This document shows positions 45,587 to 57,429 of a stretch of 64,000 nucleotides of DNA, piece by piece. The notes beneath the pieces were generated by a model. The model had not been told where the DNA came from. It saw nothing but the letters and a program-made list of their open reading frames with translations, and did not search any database. The number at the start of each line of letters is the position of its first letter. Within the stretch, counting starts at the first letter, position 1. This DNA is from Brachynemurus nebulosus (taxonomy: Eukaryota > Arthropoda > Insecta > Neuroptera > Myrmeleontidae), in assembly GCA_035578155.1 (NCBI GenBank), contig JAPWDM010000098.1, forward strand, positions 1-64,000, read 5' to 3'. A program made the position numbers and the translations under genes.

Positions 45587-46400
45587 CTTTCCCCCGAAGA
45601 ACACGATTAATTGGTTCCGTGTTCTTTGAAACCGTGTTGTTCGAGACCAAAAAAGATAGGTGTTTTCGGAATTTTCTATTACAAGTGTGAAAATAAAAAA
45701 AATATAAAAAAGCTTTCCGTTTAATTTGCAAACTGTAGGTATTCCAAACATATTGCGACTGTTAAAATCTACTTTTCGTTATCGAATATTAGCGATAACG
45801 AACTACGAATTACCCACTTATCATAAATTGGTTATAATTATTGTGAATTGTAGCTCTGTTAGTCCCTTTGATTTGGTCAAAAATAGAATATTTTAGAAAA
45901 CTACATTTCGTTACTTTTCGTGATCGTAAACTTTTTATTATAAATATTTCGTAAACGGTGCGTTGTAGCGAAAGATAACGAAAATTTTTAAGGCTTAAGC
46001 GAAGCAAGTTGTGGGTATTCCAAACATATTGGGACTGTCAAAACCTACTTTTCGTTATCGACAATAACGATATTTTCGGAATTTAAATATGTAAATTTCT
46101 ACATTATTAGTTATTATTTCTATTATAAAATTCTTTAAAATTTTTAATGGTTTTTATTTCCGTTTGTAATGGCAGTTTCAGTTTAAACGATTTTTATTCG
46201 TGTAAATCAAATCCACATGAAATTGATATATATTCACGTACAGTGAGGACCGATGCAACTTTATATCAAATGTAATATAATATGTACATATTTTATTCTT
46301 TTTCAGAAAAATTACATAAAAATCGTGTTGTTTGAAACCGTGTAATTCGGGGGAAGGGTACCCATGTTCTTCGAGTGCCGTGTTCTTCGGGGGTTATCTG
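45584..46400. mobile_element. 817-bp pogo/mariner-like non-autonomous element
   Basis: Ends CAGCTTTCCCCCGAAGAACA and, reversed, CAGATAACCCCCGAAGAACA, flanked by TA at 45582-45583 and 46401-46402. A second inner GGGGGAA...CCCATG palindromic zone lies near the right end. A related direct repeat (GTATTCCAAACATATTG) occurs at 45740 and 46015. TA duplication and CAG-starting ends fit pogo/Tc1-mariner. No transposase. Confidence 0.75.
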
Positions 46401-46859
46401 TATATGTAAAACGAAGTTGCTTTCCTACTCGTCTCCAAACCGTTCTCTGTCAAGTTAAACACCATCAACAAACACAGCACATCATTCGGAATAAATGAAA
46501 TTGTAAAACGAACAAATATCGCACGTATATTCTTCAGCAGGAGATAGGTTTTGATGCAATTGAAATAAAATTTACATAATGTAAATAGAGCTTTGTTTGT
46601 TTGTTATCTAATATATAAAATGAACAAAAAAAAAAAAAAAATGTACGATCAAAAACATATTACCTACTAATGGCTTTTTAGTGAATTTTTGCGGGCCCTA
46701 TCATAGTGTGTTTGTGTTATATTAATTTGTAATATATTGTCTGGTTTACCGAAATGTTTTCCATACGGGATAATTTTAGGTTTTTTCCTTCACATTAAAA
46801 AGTTAAATTACCTCGTTATACATTTACCGCTGGTCATCATCCTGCCTAACCTAGCAAAT

Positions 46860-47525
46860 TTCTTAGAGCTTACTTCTTCTTCTTCTTCTTCATACTGTAG
46901 GCGAATTTTGGTCTGTTGATAACCATTAATTATAATGAATCCCTCCATCGTTTCTTTCGCCTCCGACATCTCTACTTCCATGCGTCTCTTGCAATTCTTA
47001 CAATTCTAGATCGATCCATTCTACTTATGTGACCGTCCCATTGCCTTCATCTTTCAAGTACCCAAGTACAGGCTGGTTGAATATCTAGAATCTTTCGTTT
47101 GTCAGTCTCTCAGCGTTTTCTCTGAAATTCCTCTCAGTGTTCTCATTTCGGTAGTTTCAAGAATTTGCTTAGTGTTTGCAGTATCGTATCGCGTTTCACA
47201 ACTGTACGTGAGAACTGGTCTGACCTTCGATTTGTAAATTCGACATTTAACTTCCATATTAAGATGTTTATTGTGCCATATGTTGTTTAGGCAGCCTGAT
47301 ATTTTAGACGATTTCATTGACTGTAGGGCCGGATTACCCAATAGGCCAGGGTGGGTTTTTAGAACAGGGTGGCAAAAGTTGTGAGTTGAATAGAAAAGTC
47401 ACGATTTTCTTATTTTTGAGCAAGGGTGGAAGGATTTTTTCAGAGTGCCTAGGGGCGGCACTTAGGGTTAATTTGGCCCTCATCGACTGTATTGAAGCAA
47501 TACAGGCCTACATAGCGAGCTTACT
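46860..47525 (-). pseudogene. LINE reverse-transcriptase C-terminal fragment, split by a MITE
   Basis: The minus-strand translation right of the MITE gives SSLCRPVLLQYSR. Left of it come MKSSKISGCLNNIWHNKHLN, CRIYKSKVRPVLTYSCETR and LETTEMRTLRGISEKTLRD, the usual post-RT region of RTE/Jockey-type LINEs. Further left (47090-46880), degraded pieces with stops remain. Dead copy; clade not fixed. Confidence 0.7.
47324..47481. mobile_element. 158-bp hAT-like MITE inside the LINE fragment
   Basis: Ends TAGGGCCGGATTA and TTAATTTGGCCCT(C). Flanking 8-mers ATTGACTG (47316-47323) and ATCGACTG (47482-47489) differ by one base. It interrupts the LINE reading frame exactly at this point, which confirms it as an insertion. 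Confidence 0.8.
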
Positions 47526-48244
47526 TCTAGGGAAATAAATAACTTTTTACCACGTAGAACAAGTACCTACATGTTTCAGTTCAAATAATTTTCAAAATAC
47601 CAAAACTAAAATGGAGTTTCCAATTTTTATTGAATATAGATTCCACCCATTTTATCACATTTTTCATATAATTATATATAAGCCTTAAAAATATGGAACA
47701 AACAAAAAACTGGACATAATTTTAAATTTTTCTTCAGATCAGCTTACATAAAGTAATGATAAATAAACTGTTTTATGTGATTTTCCCGCTCTTTGAAATG
47801 GCACAAAAAATTCATAATTTACCAAAAAAAATACTCGATTTTGAACATCCGATGTGTCTACAGTTGGGGAATTTATCCAAGGGTTTGATTTTTTCAACGT
47901 TGTCACCCAATTTTTCAGAAACTGGGTGTTTCGTTCGAGAAAATTTTATAAATAATTTTTTGTAAACATAAATTTTAGTGATATTTGGAGAAACCATAAT
48001 TTTAATAAGCGAAAATTTTATATGAGGGTTTTTTTCATAGTGAATTATTTTCACTCGTAAAACTATTCTAATGTGTATTTAACGTGCCATAAAAAAAACT
48101 TAGAGCTTTCATTTTTTAGGATTCCAAAGAAAAGATCTTGGAACCCTCATAATTTTATCATAGTCTATAATTCTATATCATTTTCTGTTTATGAAATCGC
48201 TATGTATTATTCACTTAAATTGGACACAGAGTATATGTAAAGTA
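47526..48244. other. Unassigned AT-rich sequence
   Basis: No gene recognised. Confidence 0.5.
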
Positions 48245-48247
48245 TTA

Positions 48248-48452
48248 GCTAAAAGGACCCTTCCGGATAAGATAGGTGAATCTGCTTAAGGCCCAACCTG
48301 GGTCGGGAGTGCCATGGTAGTGTTCGCCCTTGCAGATGTATTCCATAGCTGCAATATTAGGTCAAGGTAGCTTTGCGTTTTCCAGTTGTACCAAAATGTT
48401 CAATTTTGGACTTTTCTCGATTTGCCACTTTCCTTCTCCCCAAGTGCATAAG

Positions 48453-48536
<84 letters not shown>

Positions 48537-49072
48537 ATGTAGGGTTCTAAGAGCTCCATAAGACGGATTTAAATAGAAGGGATCCTAATGACACTAGGTG
48601 TTGCAGCCGCCTTGATCGGCTTGTTTAACCATAAAATATGACAATGCCTTCCTTTTACCCTTAAAAAAAAGCAAGCGTGTGCGATTAAGGCTCATTACCA
48701 GTGCTTTCGTCTGTGTGGAAAGGTCTCATTTTGGTCCAAGGTCGCACTTTGTGTTTTTATAGGTCAATTAGAAATTTTTGCAAATATCTTCTTCTAAACA
48801 CCGTGTTTTGGAGAGCTGCATGCACTGTCTTATAGACCTCTTAGAACCTTACATGCATATATATTATACTTATGCACTTGGGGAGGAGGAAAGTGGAAAA
48901 TCGGGAAAAGTCCAAAATTTAACATTTTGGTACGCAAGCTACCTTGACCTGATATTGCAGCTATGGAATACAAGCGCAAGGACGAACACTACCATGGCAC
49001 TCCCGATCCAGGTTGGGCCTTAGGCAGATTCACCTATCTTATCCGGAGGGGGCCTTTCCTCGAATACATTAC
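48248..49072. mobile_element. Large palindromic MITE with (AT)n in one arm
   Basis: TCCGGATAAGATAGGTGAAT, AAGGCCCAACCTGG and GAGTGCCATGGTAGTGTTCG at the left recur reversed at the right end. Arms are about 300 bp each (48248-48570 and 48765-49072) around a 200-bp loop. The (AT)n array (48454-48532) sits in the left arm where the right arm has only a short ATATATATTATA. No transposase; target duplication not resolved. Confidence 0.8.
48454..48532. repeat. (AT)n microsatellite
   Basis: About 79 bp, expanded in the left arm of the palindromic MITE only. Confidence 0.95.
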
Positions 49073-49950
49073 AGACAGAATGTAGACTGTGACATTTATA
49101 TTAAAAGGACGTAAAATGGCTGCTGATAAAATTTTTATTACCAAAAAACGTATTGTGTTTTTATTAGTACGATTGAACAATAATATTTCGTCTTTTCTAA
49201 AAATAAAATTTGAAAATTAATCAAGTGTTTCCAACGAAAACAATATTCTTGAAACATATTTTACCTGATACCCAAAAAAATAATCTTTTTTATATTAAAT
49301 TTCATCTTTCTCGGAATAAATCTGTTTCTAGCGAATATTCTTCAATATCAAATTTATCCCATTTCAATAAAAAAAATTGATTAATATTTTTCTTTTCTAT
49401 TATTTATTTTTTATTTATTTGTACTCATAAAAATTAATTTGAAAAAACTAGATTACATTTTTTGTTTTACTCCATACTCCATCTTAATATTTCAGGTGGT
49501 AGGTTAATAGTCCGAGAGCCCTCCGTATGCAAAACAAATGTATAAGGTACATGAACGACTTTTTGTCCGTGAGTAGTACTACTACAGACTCAAAAGGAGC
49601 TACCATTTGGTTAAGCTAATTTTGACTGCATCACAAATATGACGTCATTTTTGGTGTTTACTTAAGTCATGCAATGAGGTTATATATAGTGAGATGTCAA
49701 GGTTAATTAATCAGCAACTATAGGGGGTAATTAATCGAGAGTGCCACGGGTTGCACGTTAATTTAGCCTGGCACCTCAGTATAAACTCATTGTATACGTT
49801 GGAGCTTACATTTTGGTATAGATTTCATCCATGTAGGTATGTAGTTTTTTTGAATTAAATAAAAATCAAAAATCGTAACTATAAATGACGTCATATTCTG
49901 TGCTCCAGTAAAACTATTTATGCAGAAAAAATTCATTCATGGATCTTATA
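49073..49950. other. Unassigned AT-rich sequence
   Basis: No gene recognised. Confidence 0.5.
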
Positions 49951-49954
49951 TATA

Positions 49955-50696
49955 TAGGGTTGCCAGGCGTCCGGATAAAGTCGGACACAGTCAGGCTTTT
50001 TGGTTGCGTGTCCGGCCAAATTAGACGGTGTCCGGCATGCCCGGCTTTTGTTAGGGTTTTTAAATTTGACCATTTTTTTTTTTTATTTGTCATGTGTTGG
50101 TTTCCGTTCCGCCCGTGATTTGATTCATTAATCCTTTAAATTTTTTTTTTTTTTTGTAATTGAAATTGCTTTTCAGAATTCCTTACTATTTGTCAATATT
50201 ATTTTTCTTTAATAGGTCAACAATGGTCAAAAGAACGCAATAAATTAAATGTCGATACTATAGCCAAAATATTGGTTGTACAATTTAATTTTAAAAATCT
50301 GACTAGTAAAGAGTTTTACAACCCAATTTTAAAAGAATATGAGCTTGTTTGCCAATGTTTGCCAATGAAAAATATAAATTACTTTATGTTACAATTAATT
50401 TAAAGTTTATTTGGTTCATTAGTGTTGTGTTTAAATTTGTTTTTCATTACAAATTGCAATAGTAGTTACTGCCAACTACTATTGCCATGCAATTATTGAA
50501 ATTAATATTGTAATGAATATTGAATGATTAATAATAAAGAAAACTGATTCATTCAATTTTATTGTTATGTTTCATTAGAGTTTAAGAAAATTTTACGGTA
50601 ATTGATAAAAAAGCCTTGTTTAAAATAAAAGATTAAATGTCCGGTTAAACTGGCTGATCTGTCCGGCTTTTCGGTTTTAAGACCTGACAACCCCTA
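49955..50696. mobile_element. hAT-like non-autonomous element
   Basis: TAGGGTTGCCAGGCGTCCGG at the left and, reversed, TAGGGGTTGTCAGGTCTTAA at the right, with repeated GTCCGGC/GCCGGAC words near both ends. Flanks are TATATA-rich, so the duplication is ambiguous. The ends resemble hAT. Non-coding. Confidence 0.65.
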
Positions 50697-51469
50697 TATA
50701 GGTACATAGGATTTGTATACGGCGGGCTCTCGAGCTACAAGGAAAATATAGAAACAATATCACAACACTAAGATTTACAATATCTTTTTACTTTAAGAAA
50801 ATCTCTCCTATGAATTATTTTTGGTGTACCGAGTCATATTATTTTATATGTGTTACGTACTGGATATTTGGCAGTGATGATATGACGATAGAATGCGTTT
50901 CACTGGACGCGTGTAAAAAACACAAATCGCCATTTCGTAGTAAGTAAAAATTTTATTTGACTCTGCCTATAAGTATTATATCAAGGTTAAATATTTTTGA
51001 TTTTTTTGCCAAGACGAGTTCTGAGAATTTGATTTAGAAATGTATCAAAGATATTTTTATTAATGGAAAAACCAATTATCTAATTGATATAGTGTAGCTG
51101 TTAACTGTGTGTACTTTTCGTTCATGGAACTCAAAAAACAGCGACAAATTTATGTGATATTAATTCTGATTTATTTTGTTTATAATAATTACAGGTTAGA
51201 TATAAAGATATAATAAATAACAAAAAAAAAATATTATAAGAGAGTACACCTGTTTCTTTATACATATATCTTAATTTGTATTTACATATAAAATTATAGG
51301 GTGGTTCACATAAACGGGAATTTGTAGTCTTTCACTATCATTTAGAAAATTTCACAACGAAATGATTATGCAGGTAAATTTATTCGATTGACACGAAATT
51401 TTGGTGAGCGTATTTTATACAGGTTATTGAGATTAAATTTTGGTGAACAGAGGCGCAAAAAGAAAGCAA
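50697..51469. other. Unassigned AT-rich sequence
   Basis: No gene recognised. Confidence 0.5.
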
Positions 51470-52130
51470 ACGAAAATCTGTCCTAATTTTAACCAGCGCA
51501 AATTTACCTCCCAGCGCTCACTGGTGAGATATGTATTTCCTGAAAGTGCCTTCCAAGTAGGTCACATCTTAGGTATGGAGGGCCTGGACTTCAAAAGTTT
51601 TGACGTGCAGTAAATTTGCATACTCCACGTGGTCATTTCTTAAGGAAACGATGTGTGTTGACCTGTAGCGGGCATTAGAGTCCCTTTCGGGAGTGTGCAC
51701 TTCGGACTACCTTATTTCGGCAATCTACCAAGGTGTCTGTCAAAAATCACCACCGGTGAAAAACGAGGTTAGGCCACTTACCAGGAAAGTGGTTTTGCAC
51801 AGTGATAGGCCGGTCCACGACATGTCTCATAACCCATTTGTATCTATACAGAGTATCTCGTTTGGCTATGGCCACGTGCAGACTTTTTGTACATTTGACG
51901 CCCTATAACTTTTGAAGGCCAGGTTCTCCATGAACGTGCCCATTGACAAAGTTGGACTACTTGACCAGGGCTATCGATCGGCACTGGTCTCAACCTTGGG
52001 CGCTAGGGGGCAGTTCCTTTGTCCTTTTGCATACTTTTTCAAACGCTCTGGAACAACTGTTCCACCTGCTCCATCGTAGTTACGCCTCTCTTGGTGAGTT
52101 TTTGTCAAATGTTTGCAGTTTCTGACATTT
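51470..52130. other. GC-richer unassigned block
   Basis: Composition is clearly richer in G+C than its surroundings, with words such as CCTCCCAGCGCTCACTGGTG. All six frames are broken within about 70 codons and no motif was recognised. It may be an old mobile-element fragment or an exon relic. Confidence 0.4.
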
Positions 52131-52679
52131 CTAATGATCGTCTCAACAAAGTACAGGGACAAGAGTATGAACTAAATTTGGAAAATCTATATACTTCACA
52201 AATGGATAGTTGTATGTATGTGGACTGCTCACAGGTCGGGAAACTTTCTAATTTATTCGTGTATGCATTAGATGGCAACCAAAAGTATTGTGTATCCGAA
52301 AGCACTTCAATAAACAGAATTAAAAACACAACACTTGCTTACTTTGAGTGACATTACAACAGGTTCTTGTTAGTATAAAATAAACAACAAAAAATTGATG
52401 CTTCTGCTATTTTTGTCAAATAATATTGTTGAACATTTTGACTTTTTGATCAAATTATGCAAATATAGCAAATGACAGCAATAACAATCATATGGTTGCT
52501 CTATTCCAAGCAATGTACGAAGGAATATGATGTTTTTAAAATGAAAAATATGTTAACGTTTTCATTTTGCATCCATGAAGTAACGAAAGAAGAGATATTT
52601 CTAACAGAATATATTAAATCAAGGGAATAATTTTATTTCATTTTTCTTTTTTCATTCTATTTTTTTCTTTATATTTTAT
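52131..52679. other. Unassigned AT-rich sequence
   Basis: An open plus-strand frame to 52351 is mentioned under rejected items. Nothing else seen. Confidence 0.4.
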
Positions 52680-52808
52680 TTTAGTAGAATTTTTCAACTG
52701 AAAAAATTAGACTTATACAGCCTGTACGATAAGAACGGCGAGAGGCGAGAGTAGGGGCGCTATCCGTTTTCGGACCCGTAGAACACACGTAGAAAAAAAA
52801 ATGTCTAT

Positions 52809-52909
<101 letters not shown>

Positions 52910-52977
52910 CCCACTACCTTTTAATATGTGTAGGACCACCCTATGGAAGTTAAGAGCTGAAATTTGGTAAGTGGGGC

Positions 52978-53313
52978 TAGTGATGAGCAAAATTATTCTT
53001 GGTCTTGCATTTTTGCAAGACCAAGACTATGTATACCAAGGGCAAGACCAAAACCAAGACCATAAGTATGGCTGCAAGACCAATACCAAGACTCAAGTGA
53101 GCAAGACCAAGACAAAAGCAAGAAACAAGCAAGACTCTTGCTAAACTATTTAAATAGTTTGAAAGTATAATTAATACTGTAAAGAGAGAAAATTCTGATT
53201 TTAGAAGGAAAAAATTCGCTAACAAAAAGATGCAAGAAATTGCAACATTTTTTAGCAATACCAAGGCCAAGACTGCCAAGTCTTGGTCTTGGTCTTGCAT
53301 TTGCTCATCACTA
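52978..53313. mobile_element. 336-bp hAT MITE with CAAGAC-repeat ends
   Basis: Ends TAGTGATGAGC and GCTCATCACTA with a perfect 8-bp duplication AGTGGGGC (52970-52977 and 53314-53321). Subterminal parts are irregular (CAAGACCAAGAC)n at the left and GTCTTGGTCTTG at the right, which extends the inverted repeat. No transposase. Confidence 0.88.
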
Positions 53314-53321
53314 AGTGGGGC

Positions 53322-53815
53322 TCATCTCAATGCACAACAATACTTTCAAAGTAGGGTCAAATTTTGGGCAAATTTTGGATACGACCCAACTTTTAAAGGG
53401 GGTGGTGGGGGGGGGAACAAAACAATAGAATTTTTCCAAACCGATTGGAGATAATGTTTCGGTAAATTATCTACAACATATCCAAAATTCAGCTTCCTAG
53501 GATGATTTGGCGGGAGTAGGGGGGGAAACGATTTTGACTGGATCTAACACGCCCCCAGCCCCCCAGAATTAACGTAAGGGGTTGAAATTTGGTGTGTTGA
53601 TAGAGTTCGTATTTAGGTTGTGCTTTTTGAAGGTTTTAATATTTTACCCCCCCCCCCCCCCCATTTTTAAGCTACAATTTCATGATTTTTCGATGTTTTC
53701 GGAGTTTGTACCACTTGTACCAGCACATAATTACATAGTTTGCCGTGCATAAAATGTACCGGCACATAATTACATAGTTTGCCGTGCATAAAATTAATTA
53801 TGTGCCGGTACACCA
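53322..53815. repeat. C/G-homopolymer and short direct repeats
   Basis: G runs at 53398-53416 and a C run at 53647-53663. ACATAATTACATAGTTTGCC and GTGCATAAAAT occur twice (53726 and 53764, about 40 bp apart), followed by the reversed TAATTATGTGCCGGTAC. Confidence 0.7.
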
Positions 53816-53819
53816 CTCG

Positions 53820-54262
53820 CACAGGTTACCCAAATAAACCTAGAGGGCGGAAATATTGTATCCGGATTGAGTTAGTACCAACGGGGTGCCTTTTGGGACT
53901 CTCAACTGTTAACCCTTACCCCCACCAATTTTATACCAAAAAGAACATGATTTTTCTTGTCTTTTAACAGTTTCCCTCGGGCCAAAATCTCCCCAAATAA
54001 ACCTAGAGGGTTGAAATTTTGTGTACAGGTTAAGTCAATAGCCAGCCACTGCGTTTTGGAGGTTTCAACTTTTAACCCTTACCCCCACGATTTTTATGCA
54101 AATATTTCCTTGACTTTTTTGTCTTTTTTCTAACACGTCTAGAGACTCTTTGAGTAAACGTAGAGGGCTGAAATTTTGTACATGTATTGAGTTAGTACCC
54201 AGTTAATGCCTTTTAGGGATTCCACATTGCTTTTCCCCCCACTTCCCCCCATTTTTATATTG
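53820..54262. repeat. Degenerate tandem repeat, about 165-bp unit, three copies
   Basis: AAATAAACCTAGAGGG at 53830 and 53994 and GTAAACGTAGAGGG at 54155 each precede GAAATTTTGT, GTTAGTACC and CCCTTACCCCCAC-like blocks. A weaker unit lies at 53560-53660. Non-coding. Confidence 0.75.
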
Positions 54263-54943
54263 GGATTCAATGGTCCTGTTAAATGTGTTTATACTATAAG
54301 ACAAGTAGGCGAATAGTAAATTTAAAAATTTTAAAAAATTGAACTTACTTTTATAACAAATACAATACATACATATTAAGTAATTTAGAAATGTTATTAA
54401 AGTTAATGTTTATTTATAAAGTAGGAATTTTAGATTTTTATTACTTATAAAAAAGAAATTTTGAATTTTTTTGGAAGGAAAAAATATCTTCATAAAGGCC
54501 TTCCAGTTTACTATTTAAGGTCCTTTTTAATATTTAAAAATAAAACACAAAGGCAGTTGGCGGACAAGCATGGGTAGGAATGCCCTCGTACGAATTGTGT
54601 TGGCTTTTTTCCTGATAATTGCTATCGGTACCAAATTAAAATTTGCTGAGATTCAGCCCTTAAAAATTTTTTTTAAAACCCCGATCAACCGGACACTCAT
54701 CATTAGTTTTGAAACCACCAAAATGATAAATCGCTTGTAGACTTTCAATTACATTTCGCTTGTAGACATTCAATACCGAAGATGACAGGAAAAATTCGAC
54801 TACCGTGATGGGGCCCCGCTGCTCACGGCGTTTTTTATTATATATACGTGAAACGTGAGTATAATTTACATACAAAACTTTTTATTATTATATAATATAC
54901 GTACAAGTACATATTACGTACATATAATATGTACAAACCAATG

Positions 54944-54944
<1 letters not shown>

Positions 54945-55020
<76 letters not shown>
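54945..55020. repeat. (AT)n microsatellite
   Basis: About 76 bp of AT repeats. Confidence 0.95.
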
Positions 55021-55022
<2 letters not shown>

Positions 55023-55597
55023 AGTGGCGTTCACTATTCAACCCGTTAATCGTTGAATCAACGAGTTGACCGCCGCGCCTGTACATTTCTCTGTAGTTAC
55101 AAATTATAAAACTGAAGGCATATTTTATTTAACATTATTTTGTGTTATATTTTGAATCCTTTAAGATCTGTACCTAAGCCTTTAAGATCTGTTTCGAAAA
55201 AAAATTCATGCATCTATTTGAGAAATTTTGGAAGTTATCACTGGAAGACCGGATTAATCTATATACAATTGAAATACGTATTTTTACATAAATATGTGAG
55301 AGAAGGCCGAATTAAACGCGACGGGAAAGTAACCATTGTAAGAAAATCCCCTTACCATAAAGAAGAGGAAGGTCAGTTGCTGGCTTGAGAAATCACAAAT
55401 TACTGATCAAATGCGAAAATTTAAATTTAATTGGAAAAAATTGATCATCGAACTTCAACTTCTCGGAACTCTTTTTCAAAACGATGGACAATGGACAATG
55501 TATCTCCAAACTCCAAATGTAATCAATGAATTGACTTGAAATTTTGAACATATGTTCACAAAAACGGTTTTGGTCCAACCTACGACTTTATTGATAT
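55021..55597. other. Unassigned sequence
   Basis: No gene recognised; the 82-codon frame at 55140-55388 shows no family features. Confidence 0.45.
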
Positions 55598-55599
55598 TA

Positions 55600-55807
55600 C
55601 CGTCGTCCCTCAACTTATTGACAAATAACTTATTGACAATGATCGTAGTTTACCTCAAGTTATAGACAAACCATCTATATGTACGCACTGCCACACTACG
55701 ACACAGCACGTATGACCTTGGGTACATACATATGATTTGTCTATAACTTAAGGTAAACTACGATCATCGTCAATAACTTAAATTGTCAATAAGTTGAGGC
55801 ACGACTG
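55600..55807. mobile_element. 208-bp near-perfect palindromic mariner-like MITE
   Basis: Left CCGTCGTCCCTCAACTTATTGACAA-type end (55600) and its reverse complement ending CACGACTG (55807), flanked by TA on both sides (55598-55599, 55808-55809). Arms of about 95 bp (GATCGTAGTTTACCT/AGGTAAACTACGATC). Fits Tc1/mariner MITEs. Confidence 0.85.
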
Positions 55808-56315
55808 TACTTTTAAAAATTGTAAACAAGAATAATGAAAAATTCTTTCCGAAAAATCCAAAAAAGAGTTTAAAAATTCATTTTTCTGTAACTATGAGGA
55901 AAAAAGGAAAATGGCAGATCAGACAATTGATAGTATTAGGTAGTTACTGATAATATTTTTTTGCTTGATCATTGTTTATATTATTGACCGGGTTGCCCAA
56001 AAGGCCCGAAAATCGGCCACTATGAAGTCCGGACCTGAGACGGGCTCGTAGGACGGAAGAATATTTTCTTTTAAAGTAAAAATGTGCACTAAATTTTTAG
56101 TGAGCAACAAGAAAAGACAGAAATCATATCTATTTAGAAAAATTTTTCGCCCCGTCCTTTCTTTTGGCGGCATTAATTGCGAAACTCGTACGAGAAAATA
56201 GTCCATTAAATAATGATTAATATACTTATTGTAGCAGATGCAAATTTGATACGTATTCTTTACTACTATGTAATAATATTGTAAATACAGCAGTAGTTAG
56301 GCTATGACAGAGCTG
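55808..56315. other. Unassigned sequence with a dispersed-repeat fragment
   Basis: 56040-56160 resembles 44920-45000 (GAGCAACAAGAAAAGAYAGA). No gene seen. Confidence 0.45.
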
Positions 56316-56319
56316 CCGC

Positions 56320-56391
56320 ACCGTAGAACCCCAATTTGCCGGACTACTTTTTTGACGATGTTAAGAACCGTGTAGTTTGGGGTCCTACTGT
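56320..56391. repeat. Short pogo-like inverted repeat
   Basis: CCGTAGAACCCCAATTTGCC at the left against CAGTAGGACCCCAAACTACA on the reverse strand at the right, ending at TA. About 72 bp; weak arms. Confidence 0.4.
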
Positions 56392-56570
56392 ACCTAGTGT
56401 ATGAATTGACCTTTGACCTGGCACGTACATGTATTAAAAAATTTGTTGTTGACATTTGACCCCAACACTCGCTCATACTGTTGATGATGCTGATGATGAT
56501 GCTCATACATGCATCATCGCAATTTACTTATAACAATTTCATTTTGTGTTAACCCATTACCAGCCAAACC

Positions 56571-57425
56571 TAACGCATGCGCAGACTGAATTTAAGTACA
56601 CGACGCATGCGCAGACTGAATTTTAGGCCACAATTTGATAGATGGGGTACACTACCGCGTCAAAAATGTGGGATTACCCTAACCCACGGGGTGGCCCCAA
56701 ACTTTTGACGCCGTACTGTACTTAAATTTTTGGTACACCGCCGTGTCAAAAGTGCGGGCCCCCCTAACTAAAAAAGGTATCCGATCACTTTTTGAAGCGT
56801 ACTATACTTGTTTTTTATGTGTACGTGCAAACCTTCGCCTTTAATCTCACTTAATTGCGTCATCTTAAATTGGGTGCGGTCGCTAACGATAAATTTTGTC
56901 GGGGGCGCACTATACCAAGCGCTAGATTTTAAAACCAGACTCCGGGGTCCAGATTTCTGACCGCTACTGTACTGTAAATCGAGTGTCTACTGTACTTTTC
57001 AACAAGTTTAAGCCTGTTTTCAGCAAAGTCAGCACTTTTTTAATTTGTTTATTTATATAAGTTTTAATTTAAAAAAAAATGTTTATTTAAGATTTTGATG
57101 ACTCAGCAATTTTTTTGTTTGGATTTCAAATACGAAATAGTCTTCTTGGAATTTTTAATTTATTGCCTGATTGTTGAATTATAATTATAGTATGATTCAT
57201 ACAAGCGGGGATTTTTATTATATTTGTTTATTTATATAATAATTTTGGATCATGTAATAATTTTAAAATTGTTTATTTAAGATTGGGAGGCCGCTAAATT
57301 TTGTGGGGGCACTGTACCAAGCGCTACCGCAAAACTAACTTCAGACTCCAGGGTCCAGATGTCTGACCGCTACTGTACTGCCGGAAATTTGGGTGTCAAC
57401 TGTAACTCAGGGTTTTTTTTGTATA
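56571..57425. repeat. Direct repeats, including a 410-bp spaced duplication
   Basis: ACGCATGCGCAGACTGAATT occurs at about 56571 and 56603. GGGGTCCAGATTTCTGACCG (56944) recurs as GGGTCCAGATGTCTGACCG (57351), each followed by CTACTGTACTG and preceded by TACCAAGCGCTA. The duplicated blocks are about 120 bp, 407 bp apart. Confidence 0.7.
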
Positions 57426-57429
57426 TTTA

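Noticed and set aside
52019..52351. 110-codon plus-strand frame, briefly considered as a diverged SET-like piece (YELNLENLYTSQ, VDCSQVGKLSNL)
   Set aside because: Conserved SET residues (the NHS motif and catalytic Tyr region) are absent, and the block is short.
55140..55388. 82-codon plus-strand frame near the mariner-like MITE
   Set aside because: No recognised family, no promoter or splice context; kept only as unassigned sequence.
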